Assembly: GCA_945859605.1 (NCBI GenBank)
Contig: OX243821.1
Location: 21,196,373-21,260,372 of the forward strand
Length of the DNA stretch: 64,000 nucleotides
Direction of reading: 5' to 3'
Source of the DNA: Lumbricus rubellus
Lineage: Eukaryota > Annelida > Clitellata > Crassiclitellata > Lumbricidae
Shown: piece after piece, positions 15,001 to 24,336 of the stretch
Numbering within the stretch: position 1 is the stretch's first letter
How the letters are laid out: the number at the start of each line of letters is the position of its first letter
Program-made: the position numbers and the translations under genes
The notes under the pieces: model-generated
Databases searched by the model: none
What the model was told of the DNA's origin: nothing
Seen by the model: the letters and a program-made list of their open reading frames with translations, nothing else

Positions 15001-18000
15001 ATTTTGTGGCCGCGCAAAGTCTGCCTTGAATAAGATGGAAAATGCTGCAATCCTGACTGATTTCAATGCTATGTAATTCGAACGATGGACGGCTTTCGAG
15101 TGCTTTTTGGAGGATTAACGTGACTTTCAAAGCGCCGCCTCAAAATCGTGATTACTGGGACTGGATACCCAAGAGCCCACTGTTCTTGAGGAGCGGCTCA
15201 GAAATTTTGTGGCCGCGCAAATTCGGCATTGAATAAAATGGAAAATGCTGCAATCCTGACCGGTTTCAATGCTATGTAATTCGAACGATGGACGGCTTTC
15301 GAGTGATTTTTGGGGCCTGACGTGACTTTCAAAGCGCCGCCTCAAAATCGTGATTACTGGGACTGGATACCCAAGAGCCCACTGTTCTTGAGGAGCAGTT
15401 CAGAAATTTTGTGGCCGCGCAAAGTCGGCCTTGAATAAGATGGAAAATGCTGCATTCCCGACTGATTTCAATGCTATGTAATTCGAACGAAGGACCGCTT
15501 TCGAGCGATTTTGGAGAGTTGGCGTTACTTTCAAAGCGCCGCCACAAAATCGTGATTACTGGGACTGGATACCCAAGAGCCCACTGTTCTTGAGGAGCAG
15601 TTCAGAAATTTTGTGGCCGCGCAAAGTCTGCCTTGAATAAGATGGAAAATGCTGCAAGCCTGACTGATTTCAATGCTATGTAATTCGAACAATTGGACGG
15701 CTTTAGAGTGATTTTGGAGATTTGGCGTGACTTTCAAAGCGCCGCCACAAAATCGTGATTACTGGGACTGGATACCCAAGAGCCCACTGTTCTTGAGGAG
15801 CAGCTCAGAAATTTTGTGGCCGCGCAAAGTCGGCCTTGAATAAGATGGAAAATGCTGCAATCCTGACTGATTTCAATGCTATGTAATTCGAACGATGGAC
15901 GGCTTTCGAGTGCTTTTTGGAGGATTAACGTGACTTTCAAAGCGCCGCCTCAAAATCGTGATTACTGGGACTGGATACCCAAGAGCCCACTGTTCTTGAG
16001 GAGCGGCTCAGAAATTTTGTGGCCGCGCAAATTCGGCATTGAATAAAATGGAAAATGCTGCAATCCTGACCGGTTTCAATGCTATGTAATTCGAACGATG
16101 GACGGCTTTCGAGTGATTTTTGGGGCCTGACGTGACTTTCAAAGCGCCGCCTCAAAATCGTGATTACTGGGACTGGATACCCAAGAGCCCACTGTTCTTG
16201 AGGAGCAGTTCAGAAATTTTGTGGCCGCGCAAAGTCGGCCTTGAATAAGATGGAAAATGCTGCATTCCCGACTGATTTCAATGCTATGTAATTCGAACGA
16301 AGGACCGCTTTCGAGCGATTTTGGAGAGTTGGCGTTACTTTCAAAGCGCCGCCACAAAATCGTGATTACTGGGACTGGATACCCAAGAGCCCATTGTTCT
16401 TGAGGAGCAGTTCAGAAATTTTGTGGCCGCGCAAATTCGGCATTGAATAAGATGGAAAATGCTGCAATCCTGACCGATTTCAATGCTATGTAATTCGAAC
16501 GATGGACGGCTTTCGAGGGATTTTGGGGGCTTGATGTGACTTTCAAGGCGCCGCCACAAAATCGTGATTACTGGGACTGGATACCCAAGAGCCCACTGTT
16601 CTTGAGGAGCAGCTCAGAAATTTTGTGGCCGCGCAAAGTCGGCCTTGAATAAGATGGAAATTGCTGCAATCCTGACTGATTTCATTGCTATGTAATTCGA
16701 ACGATGGACCGCTTTCGAGCGATTTTGGAGATTTGGCGTGACTTTCAAAGCGCCGCCACAAAATCGTGATTACTGGGACTGGATACCCAAGAGCCCACTG
16801 TTCTTGAGGAGCAGCTCAGAAATTTTGTGGCCGCGCAAAGTCGGCCTTGAATAAGATAGAAAATGCTGCAATCCGACCGATTTCAATGCTATGTAATTCG
16901 AACAATTGGACGGCTTTCGAGTGATTTGGGGGACTTGACGTGACTTTCAAAGCGCCGCCACAAAATCGTGATTACTGGGACGGGATACCCAAGAGCCCAC
17001 TGTTCTTGAGGAGTAGCTCAGAAATTTTGTGGCCGCGCAAAGTCGGCCTTGAATAAGATGGAAAATGCTGCAATCCTGACCGATTTCAATGCTATGTAAT
17101 TCAAACGATGGACGGCTTTCGAGTGATTTTTGGGGCTTGATGTGACTTTCAAAGCGCCGCCACAAAATCGTGATTACTGGGACTGGATACCCAAGAGCCC
17201 ACTGTTCTTGAGGAGCAGCTCAGAAATTTTGTGGCCGCGCAAATTCGGCCTTGAATAAGATGGAAATTGCTGCAATCCTGACTGATTTCAATGCTAAATG
17301 TAATTCGAACGATGGACCGCTTTCGAGCGATTTTGGAGATTTGGCGTGACTTTCAAAGCGCCGCCACAAAATCGTGATTACTGGGACTGGATACCCAAGA
17401 GTCCACTGTTCTTGAGGAGCAGCTCAGAAATTTTGTGGCCGCGCAAAGTCTGCCTTGAATAAGATGGAAAATGCTGCAATCCTGACTGATTTCAATGCTA
17501 TGTAATTCGAACGATGGACGGCTTTCGAGTGCTTTTTGGAGGATTCAAAGCGCCGCCTCAAAATCGTGATTACTGGGACTGGATACCCAAGATCCCACTG
17601 TTCTTGAGGAGCGGCTCAGAAATTTTGTGGCCGCGCAAATTCGGCATTGAATAAGATGGAAAATGCTGCAATCTTGACCGATTTCAATGCTATGTAATTC
17701 GAACGATGGACGGCTTTCGAGGGTTTTTTGGGGCTTGATGTGACTTTCAAAGCTCCGCCACAAAATCGTGATTACTGGGACTGGATACCCAAGAGCCCAC
17801 TGTTCTTGAGAAGCAGCTCAGAAATTTTGTGGCCGCGCAAAGTCGGCCTTGAATAAGATGGAAAATGCTGCAATCCTGACCGATTTCAATGCTATGTAAT
17901 TCGAACAATTGGACGGCTTTCGAGTGATTTTTGGTGGCATGACGTGACTTTCAAAGCGCCGCCACAAAATCGTGATTACTGGGACTTAATACCCAAGAGC

Positions 18001-18194
18001 CCACTGTTCTTGAGGAGCAGTTCAGAAATTTTGTGGCCGCGCAAAGTCGGCCTTGAATAAGATGGAAAATGCTGCAATCCTGACTGATTTCAATGCTATG
18101 TAAATCGAACGATGGACGGCTTTCGAGTGAATTTGGAAGCTTGGCGAGACTTTCAAAGCGCCGCCACAAAATCGTGATTACTGGGACTGGATAC
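1..18194. repeat. Satellite array, 202-203 bp monomer, about 90 copies
   Basis: Head-to-tail monomers fill the first 18.2 kb without interruption; the left end lies outside the window. Each monomer carries a conserved core reading GATACCCAAGAGCCCACTG, then GAAATTTTGTGGCCGCGCAA, then TTTCAAAGCGCCGCC. Monomers differ by a few substitutions, single-base indels (ATGTAATT versus AAATGTAATT) and rare deletions, for example a shortened copy near 17540. Variant types recur in blocks: the GGGGCCTGAC variant occurs at about 6195, 7818, 9234, 10855, 12477, 14097, 15312 and 16122, so spacings are often 8 monomers (about 1621 bp). The block 1143-1971 recurs at 4387-5215. This suggests spread by unequal exchange of multi-monomer segments. 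No coding role is supported. Confidence 0.97.
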
Positions 18195-18235
18195 TTTTGG
18201 CTAAGATATTGACAAAAAACGTATGTTTTATGACC
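18195..18235. mobile_element. Remnant end of mariner-type MITE at satellite edge
   Basis: The satellite stops in mid-monomer after ACTGGATAC and is followed by TTTTGGCTAAGATATTGAC. This matches the terminal module of the family seen complete at 52130-53288 (TTTTGGCCAAGATATTGGC). The last bases, ACCGTGTATA, are a degenerate form of that family's ACCCTGTATA end. Only about 40 bp remain. Confidence 0.6.
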
Positions 18236-18303
18236 TACCGTGTATAAAGCTGAAATGAGTGGCTTCGAATAATTTGTTCTGCACGTTCGCTCCAAGGCAT
18301 AGG

Positions 18304-18491
18304 CAGGAACGTAACTAGGATTTTTCATTTGGGGGGGGGGGGGGCTTAAGCCTTGAGCATGACGAGTCTATAATGGTGCCGTAATGTATTTAGCCGTAAG
18401 CATACAATGGTTTGATTTTTTTTGGAGGGCTTAAGCTTCGTTTGGGGGGGGGGCTTGAGCCCCCCCAAGCTCAACGCTAGTTACGTCCCTG
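18304..18491. mobile_element. hAT-like MITE (CAGGGACGTAACTAG ends)
   Basis: Short element with inverted ends CAGGAACGTAACTAG and CTAGTTACGTCCCTG, containing two G-rich runs (about 14 and 10 G). It is flanked by GGCATAGG and AGCATAGG, a 7/8 match to an 8-bp target duplication as hAT elements make. There is no coding capacity. Confidence 0.7.
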
Positions 18492-18672
18492 AGCATAGGC
18501 CCTAATGACCAATGTCCTATCTCTTACATCGCGCACCAAAAAAATCCGCTTCGCTATCTTGCGAATGCGGATTCTAGAATTTCGTGAAGCGGTTAACTGA
18601 GTGTATAGTGACTCGTTGCTGTAGTTTCGTAGTGTAGCCTACTTCCTGTCTGCCGAAAAGGCTTATGCTAGA

Positions 18673-19571
18673 GTGGCAGGACGGTCATGGACGGCGTCCA
18701 CGCACTTCCTGCCACTTATTAGCCAGCACAACCTGGAAGGGTAAGTAGCCGCAGCGTCCTGGTACTTCTTTTGGAAAGGTAAGGAGCATCCAGACACTTC
18801 TTTTTTCCGCACTTTTTTCCGCACTTTAAGCACTGGTCTATGTCAAAGTCGTTATTTTCTTTCATGTTGCTTAATTCCTTTTAGTGCGTAGAAGTAGCCT
18901 AGGGCCTATCCCATGCCTACCTAGGGCCTATAGCCTACTAACTGATCAACTCGACCGTACACGTTGTGCTCGTGGATGAGCTGCAGGCGCCTTCGCTTCT
19001 CTTTCGAGTTGCGCTTTAGAAGTTTAAAGATTGAAATTACGATTACGAAACTATCTCGGCAAAGTATAGGCCTTTGCCTAGTATAGGCCTACTATAGTTT
19101 CAGTTTAACGACATTGTGCGATAACAATTAGGCCTAAAGATCATTAGCGTCGCCCTCCTCCTTTATCCAAGCTTTGGACTGGCACTGACAGATCGCAACC
19201 ATCTCGTGATGGTTTGAATACCTACTGTATATAGGCTACCTCGATCCTCGGCTTGACCTTCCCGAATTTTGAACCGGCTCAGAAACGAAATGGACACTGC
19301 ATGGCTATTGCGGACTTGATTTGATAGAGGGCCGGTGATTCAGCTGGTCCCTCTGACGTGGCTTTTGTGGGCGCTGAGAAATTCTCCGAGAATCACGTTA
19401 CACTACATTACATTGCGCTGCATTACTTTCAGCGCTAAAAGTGTAAAAAAAAAGCCTCGACGCTCCTTAATTAACTTTCCAGTAGGCCTATGTCATGGCG
19501 AAACAAGTGGCAGGACGGCGTTCACATCTGAAAATAATTTACATGGACACCGTCCATGACCGTCCGGCCAC
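18673..19571. mobile_element. TIR element, GTGGCAGGACGGTCATGG ends
   Basis: About 28-bp imperfect inverted ends bound 899 bp: GTGGCAGGACGGTCATGGAC on the left and the complement of GTGGCCGGACGGTCATGGAC on the right. A further partial copy of the end (GTGGCAGGACGGCGTTCACA) lies inside at about 19506. No target duplication and no transposase were found, so the superfamily is unknown. Confidence 0.55.
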
Positions 19572-19694
19572 ATTTTAAACCCTTATTACATTACGTTACA
19601 TTACAGCGTATTACAGTAAAAGTAGTAGATACAGTAGATACGTCTTTCATACAGAATGTGCTCGAAAACCAGTCCATATGACTTCCAACTCCGT

Positions 19695-19760
19695 CGCCGC
19701 GCAGCGTCACGTGACAAATCCCAGCATGCAACAGTCGCATGCCTTTGCCGCTCAGCTGAG
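19695..19760. promoter_or_regulatory. Candidate promoter-like GC/E-box cluster
   Basis: A CpG-containing stretch carries GTCACGTGAC (E-box/USF or CREB-type site, 19705-19714) and TCCCAGCATGCA, the core of the ZNF143/SBS promoter motif. It sits in an otherwise unassigned stretch 4.4 kb upstream of the KIF17 start. It may be a promoter with a 5' UTR exon for KIF17 or for an unseen gene. No transcript evidence is available. Confidence 0.25.
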
Positions 19761-19919
19761 ATGTGCGAGTTCATTGCGTTTAAACAAACCTCTTTAAGTC
19801 GGGAAATGTTGCGGAAATAAATCCTGATTTATTATCAGATAAAATCTGCAAACTGATCAGTTTTTTGGAGCGGTATTTTACCGTTGTGGACATTTTTTAT
19901 TGAGCAGTTGTGAAATGTG

Positions 19920-20165
19920 TTAGCAGCACGCTCGTTGTGTACGGTCGTTACTAAGGCGACTGTCGTTAGAAATCGGTGGAATTTTATGAACGTGCGCTAT
20001 AATACTGGATGCCTTTAATTTATTTCTTGCTACATACTCTGCTCGTGACTCTTTCGTATTCGTTTTGAGACCTTTTTCGTAGAATTCGTTGCGGTAAATT
20101 TGACGAATTATTGGCACAGACCTGCCTAAGAGACGCTGGAATAAAATTCTACCCGTGACGTTCAT
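19920..20165 (-). CDS. Unrecognised 81-codon ORF
   Basis: An ATG-initiated open frame of 81 codons rich in basic residues (motif KESRAEYVARNKLK) lies in a unique-looking stretch. I do not recognise a family. The composition is less repeat-like than other short frames here, but nothing supports expression: no obvious splice sites, no clear signal peptide, and only background ORF length. It could equally be an exon of an unseen gene or chance. Confidence 0.15.
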   Translation of the reverse strand: MNVTGRILFQRLLGRSVPIIRQIYRNEFYEKGLKTNTKESRAEYVARNKLKASSIIAHVHKIPPISNDSRLSNDRTQRACC

Positions 20166-20459
20166 TATTTGCAGTCTGCATAACTTCAGGACGTAGAGGT
20201 AAATATTTTGCTTATTTTTATATTGCCTTTTGTATGTGAAGCTTTTGAAACGAGATGGGATTTAATGTATAAAGACTAACGATGATATCGATAATGATAT
20301 ACTGAGGCCAGCGTTAGTAGCCTAATTGATGAATATCAAGCATTATAACAGCCATAATCATTATCGCCATCGTCGTGGTCGTCATCATCATCATCGTCGT
20401 CGTCATTGTCTTGCAATTTTAGAAAATTTGCGTTGCTTCTTCATTATGTATATTGATGT

Positions 20460-20862
20460 GGTTAAATTCTATGACGACGCGGTAGCAATTCTATAACGAC
20501 GCGGTAGCAAGTAAACATCATGGATTTTACGCGTGAGGGTCGGTTAGGGCTCAGGTTAGGCGTCGTGAGGGTCGGTTAGGGTTAGTTTTAGGGTTAGTGC
20601 AGTCATTCTGCTGAAATTGAAGCTGGATTGATGAACAATAATTTTTAATGACAAATTGAATAAAAATATTTGCGGACGACATAGAAGCGAAATTTATCGA
20701 ACAAATTCTTGCCTAAACAGAAGCTGGATCGATTAAAAGAATTCTCGGCAAACTAGAAGTTGGATTTATGGGCTCTATTATGCGCGGATCTTTTGCCGAC
20801 ATGATGTTTACTTGCTACCGCGTCGTTATAGAATTGCTACCGCGTCGTCATAGAATTTTACC
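20460..20862. mobile_element. Inverted-repeat MITE, 8-bp TSD ATTGATGT
   Basis: About 60-bp near-perfect inverted ends bound 403 bp. Each arm contains two copies of ACGACGCGGTAGCAA, and the ends read GGTTAAATTC and GGTAAAATTC. Perfect 8-bp direct repeats ATTGATGT flank it at 20452-20459 and 20863-20870. The centre holds GGTTAGGG/TTAGGGTTAG-like words. An 8-bp duplication fits hAT, P or Merlin types; the end sequence does not decide. Confidence 0.75.
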
Positions 20863-21375
20863 ATTGATGTCAATTCCAATACAAAAATTATAGGCTAACT
20901 TGTAACCTATAGTTTACGTTGCTAAATTATTTTGATTTTAATGTCTTATATATATATATACTTGGCACTGCAGTAATTAAATGATTAGTCTGCCAATGTC
21001 CTCATAAATACACGTCATCCATCCAGCTTCCATTTAAGGAAAAATTGTCATCAAAATAAATTCTGTTTAAACAATATTATCAACCCACTTTTAATTTTTT
21101 CAAGAATTTTTCAGCAACTCCTATTTATGCAAGATTTTTCCTCACCAATCCCATTTCCACTTAAGCAAAAGACTTCATCGATCCAGCTTCTATTAATGGA
21201 AACAAACATTTCCATCAATCTAGCTAATGATTGAGCAAAGAATTGATCCAACTTCCATTAAGGGAAACAATTATTTCCATTAATCCAACTTCTGTTTGAG
21301 CAAAAAATTAGCTTCATTGATCCAACTTCTATTTATTTTGGCAGGCTATTATTTAATCTATCCAGCTTCTATTTT
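20612..21375. repeat. Dispersed GAAGCTGGAT / ATCCAGCTTC motif repeats
   Basis: The word GAAGCTGGAT(C/T)GAT or a close variant occurs at least three times on + (about 20618, 20720, 20755). Its complement ATCCAGCTTC or ATCCAACTTC occurs about seven times from 21016 to 21370, often followed by a short A/T-rich spacer and GAGCAAA. The unit length is irregular (30-65 bp). This is a degenerate tandem array with an orientation switch. Confidence 0.5.
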
Positions 21376-21874
21376 AAATTGAGAATAGGAAATAAAATTG
21401 AGCACCTCCTCTCAGTCTCAGGCATCTTAATATTCATCACTATAACCGCCATCTCAGTTTTCCTCTGAGACATTTAAAAACATTTGTCCATTCACAATAA
21501 ACAAATGAATTAACAGATGATCGTATAAGCCTACTCTTTTTCTATTTATATTATTACGTTTTATTGTAACTTGTGTTATTGCCAACTCGCCCAAAACATT
21601 TCAGCGTTACAGGTGGCCCACTAGCGGACCCAAGGTTCCTTAGGGTTGTAGTCCTTCGATCCCTCGTTCTTTTTCTACTGTACTTGTTTTATCGATGTCA
21701 TATATTATTGCTCGGGTTCAATAAATTCATGGTTATGGTTATGATTATGGTTGTTCACGATACAATTCAATATTTTATCATTTACAATTATTTTTAAAAT
21801 ACAAGCTATTCATCAGATGATCAGTCACCTTAAGACTCAATGGACGCTGTCTAGCAGGACTTGTCCCTTCTGGT
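21376..21874. other. Unassigned intergenic stretch
   Basis: A/T-rich single-copy-looking sequence with short chance open frames only. I see no gene, RNA or repeat that I can support. Confidence 0.4.
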
Positions 21875-22016
21875 CATAGGCGCGGACCCACGGGACGCGT
21901 CCCCCCCCCTAACTTTTGAGTGGTCCACTAACTTTATTATTATGGTCCCCTCCAACTTTTAGGACATGATTCATTATGGTCCCCCCCCCAACTTTTACGA
22001 CGTGATTGCACCTATG
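21875..22016. mobile_element. hAT MITE, CATAGGCGC ends, 8-bp TSD
   Basis: 142-bp element starting CATAGGCGCGGACCCACG and ending TGCACCTATG, with internal C-runs and ACTTTTAGGAC/ACTTTTACGAC words. Flanks are CTTCTGGT and CTTCTGGC (7/8). The same family, in reverse, is at 58951-59094, and its ends bound the larger element at 40993-43586. Confidence 0.85.
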
Positions 22017-22023
22017 CTTCTGG

Positions 22024-23992
22024 CATGGTGTAAGAAGGGATGGTGTGCGCACTTCCTATACAGGCCATACAACGTTTTTGGCTCCACTTATTTTAGTTCA
22101 GCAGGTGGCGCTGCTGTACCAAGTTGCGCGAATGCAGCATAGGGAATATAGAGCAAGAAGTAAGGAACATTCGAAACATGGAACATAGGAACAAGGAGAG
22201 TGCAGGAACATAGCAGGGAACATCACTTGGAACATACTAGTGGTGATGAGGATCAGGTAACATTGCAGGGAACATGGAACATCACACGGAACACCTAGGA
22301 ACATAGGCCTAATATAAGAACGTGGAACGTAAAGAACATGAAGCATCACAGATAACAATGTTCAGAGAATATAGGAATATAGGACGAGGAACACGGAACA
22401 TGCATGCATTCCGGAACACGCCACAAGGACTGTAGAACGTAAGGAACATGGAACATCAGAGGAAACATCGAAAACATTCAGGAACGTGGAACATAAGATG
22501 AAACATCAAAAACATTCAGGAACATGGAACATAAGAGGAAACAATAAGGAACATGGAACACGGAAAGTGCAACCGGAATTGGATCACAAGGAACATGGAC
22601 CATCAGGTGACATACGGAACATGGAACATCAGGGGAAATTAGAATCAGTGAAGAACAAGGAATGGGGGACGCAAAGAACAGGGAGCATCAGAGAGCATAA
22701 GGAACATGAAACATCACATGGGACACCAGATACATCAGAAAAAAAGACGCGGAACAAGCAACAAAGACTGTGGAACATAAGCAATATACAACAAGGAACA
22801 TGGAACATAAACAACCTGGAACATCACGGGAAAATGAGAAACATTAGAGAACACGGAATGTGGAACACGCAACATGGTCCGTGGAACGTAATGAACATGG
22901 AACATAAAAGGGGAAGATCAGAACCATTAAGAAACATGTAACACGGAATGTGGAACAAGGAATGTGGAACACAAGGAACAGGTGAACATCAGGGAACGTT
23001 CGCTGGGGAACAGAACACGGAATGTGGAACACGCAACAAGGTCCGTGGAACGCAAGGAAGAAGGAACATAAGAGGGAACACAAGAAACGTTAAGGAACAT
23101 GGAACCAGGAATATGCAACAAGGAATAAGGAACACAAGAAACACAAGGTAACATAAGAAACAAGGAACATCGTAGGAACTTCAGAAGCAATAAAAAATAT
23201 GGAACGCGGAACACGCAACATTCAGCCAAGTGCGCACACCATCCCTTCTTACACCATGGAGGAAACATCAGAAACATTAAGGAACAAGGAACGCAAAACA
23301 CGCAACAAGGGCCGTGGAACAAAAGGAACATGAATCATCAGGATAAACATAAGAAATATTACCGGTAAGCAACATGGAACGCGGAATATGTAACAACGAC
23401 TGTGGAACATAAGAAACAGGGAACACCAAGGAACACCAGGAACATGGAACATCACATTCAACACCAGCGACATAAGAAAACAAATGACGCGAAACAAACA
23501 ACAAGGACTGTGGAACATAAGGAATATAAACAATTAAGGAGCATGGAACATAAGGAACCTGGAATTTCACAGGGAACAAGGAACACGGAACATCAATTAA
23601 CAGTGAACAGAGGGCACATCACAGAGAACAAGGGAACACGGAACATCGATATGAACATCAGGGTCAGAGGACATAGAAAACATTGGAACACAGGGAACAC
23701 AATAACATCACATGGAACAGAGAACACGGAACACAGGAGAAAAGGAAACAAAAAGCAGATGGAACAGAACATAGCAAAGATAATTTGTGTCGCCCTCCTC
23801 CTTCGTCCAGACATGAGACTGGCACTAAGGAACGGACATGCAGTGAAGGAGTATAAGTATATATGCCATACAATATATTGAAATTCCATTAGGCTTATGG
23901 GCGAGGTCCATCAACTGTTGCATGCTACGCCATCTAGCGACTTGAGCCACAAATTTCAGCCAAGTGCGCACACCATCCCTTCTTACACCATG
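22024..23992. mobile_element. TIR element with 31-bp perfect ends enclosing a GGAACAT array
   Basis: The first 31 bases (CATGGTGTAAGAAGGGATGG and onward) are repeated exactly, inverted, at 23962-23992. A third copy of the right end, with the same TTCAGCC lead-in, lies inside at 23221-23258. CTTCTGG flanks both sides, consistent with a 7-8 bp target duplication. The interior (about 22130-23780) is a degenerate array of AAGGAACATGGAACATCA-like units. No transposase is visible. Its right end is about 100 bp upstream of the KIF17 start region. Confidence 0.8.
22130..23780. repeat. Degenerate GGAACAT-rich minisatellite
   Basis: About 1.6 kb of words such as GGAACATGGAACATCA, AAGGAACA and GTGGAACACG, with irregular unit length. 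It creates overlapping open frames on both strands that I regard as artefacts of the repeat. It lies inside the inverted-repeat element at 22024-23992. Confidence 0.85.
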
Positions 23993-24087
23993 CTTCTGGT
24001 AAGCGTAGTCTTGTTCCCATATAATTTTATTTTATTGTTTTCATTATTAAGTATTAACTGAATAAACACCGATTTAAATTAACCCTT

Positions 24088-24089
24088 AG
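24088..24089 (+). promoter_or_regulatory. Candidate 3' splice acceptor upstream of KIF17 ATG
   Basis: AACCCTTAG followed by GTTGCC lies 20 bases before the start codon and could end an intron in the 5' UTR. If so, the first, non-coding exon is further upstream. Confidence 0.3.
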
Positions 24090-24108
24090 GTTGCCACCAA
24101 CGGTCGCA

Positions 24109-24336
24109 ATGGCGGAAGCGGTGAAGGTAATTGTGCGATGTCGGCCGATGAATGCCCGCGAGAAGGGTCTCAAGTGCTTAGAGTCGGTGGCCATTGACAG
24201 TCGCACGGCTCTCTGCTCAATAAGCAACCCCAACGACAAGAAGGCGCCCCCAAAGTCATTCACCTTCGATGGGGCATACGACACGAATTCAACCACGGAG
24301 CAAATCTATGCTGACATTGGATTTCCATTGGTTGAG
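24109..24336 (+). CDS. KIF17: KIF17 coding exon 1 (residues 1-76)
   Basis: Begins ATGGCGGAAGCGGTGAAG and encodes the first motor strand ([11 protein letters not shown]) and FTFDGAYD. It ends GTTGAG before GTATGT, phase 0. The last 18 coding bases and donor are copied twice more in the intron just downstream. Confidence 0.95.

Noticed and set aside
1..18194. CRISPR-like regular array
   Set aside because: Repeats are contiguous 202-bp monomers without unique spacers, in a eukaryotic sequence.
536..18328. About 70 minus-strand frames of 68-73 codons, one per satellite monomer
   Set aside because: They begin at TTG rather than ATG. The 202-203 bp monomer is not a multiple of three, so the frame rotates at each unit, and they are simply stop-to-stop gaps in a repeat.
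20530..20600. Telomeric repeat
   Set aside because: Only a few degenerate TTAGGG-like words inside a MITE; no regular array.
22098..23889. Overlapping long frames on both strands in the GGAACAT array
   Set aside because: They follow the low-complexity repeat, overlap in several frames, and show no family motif.
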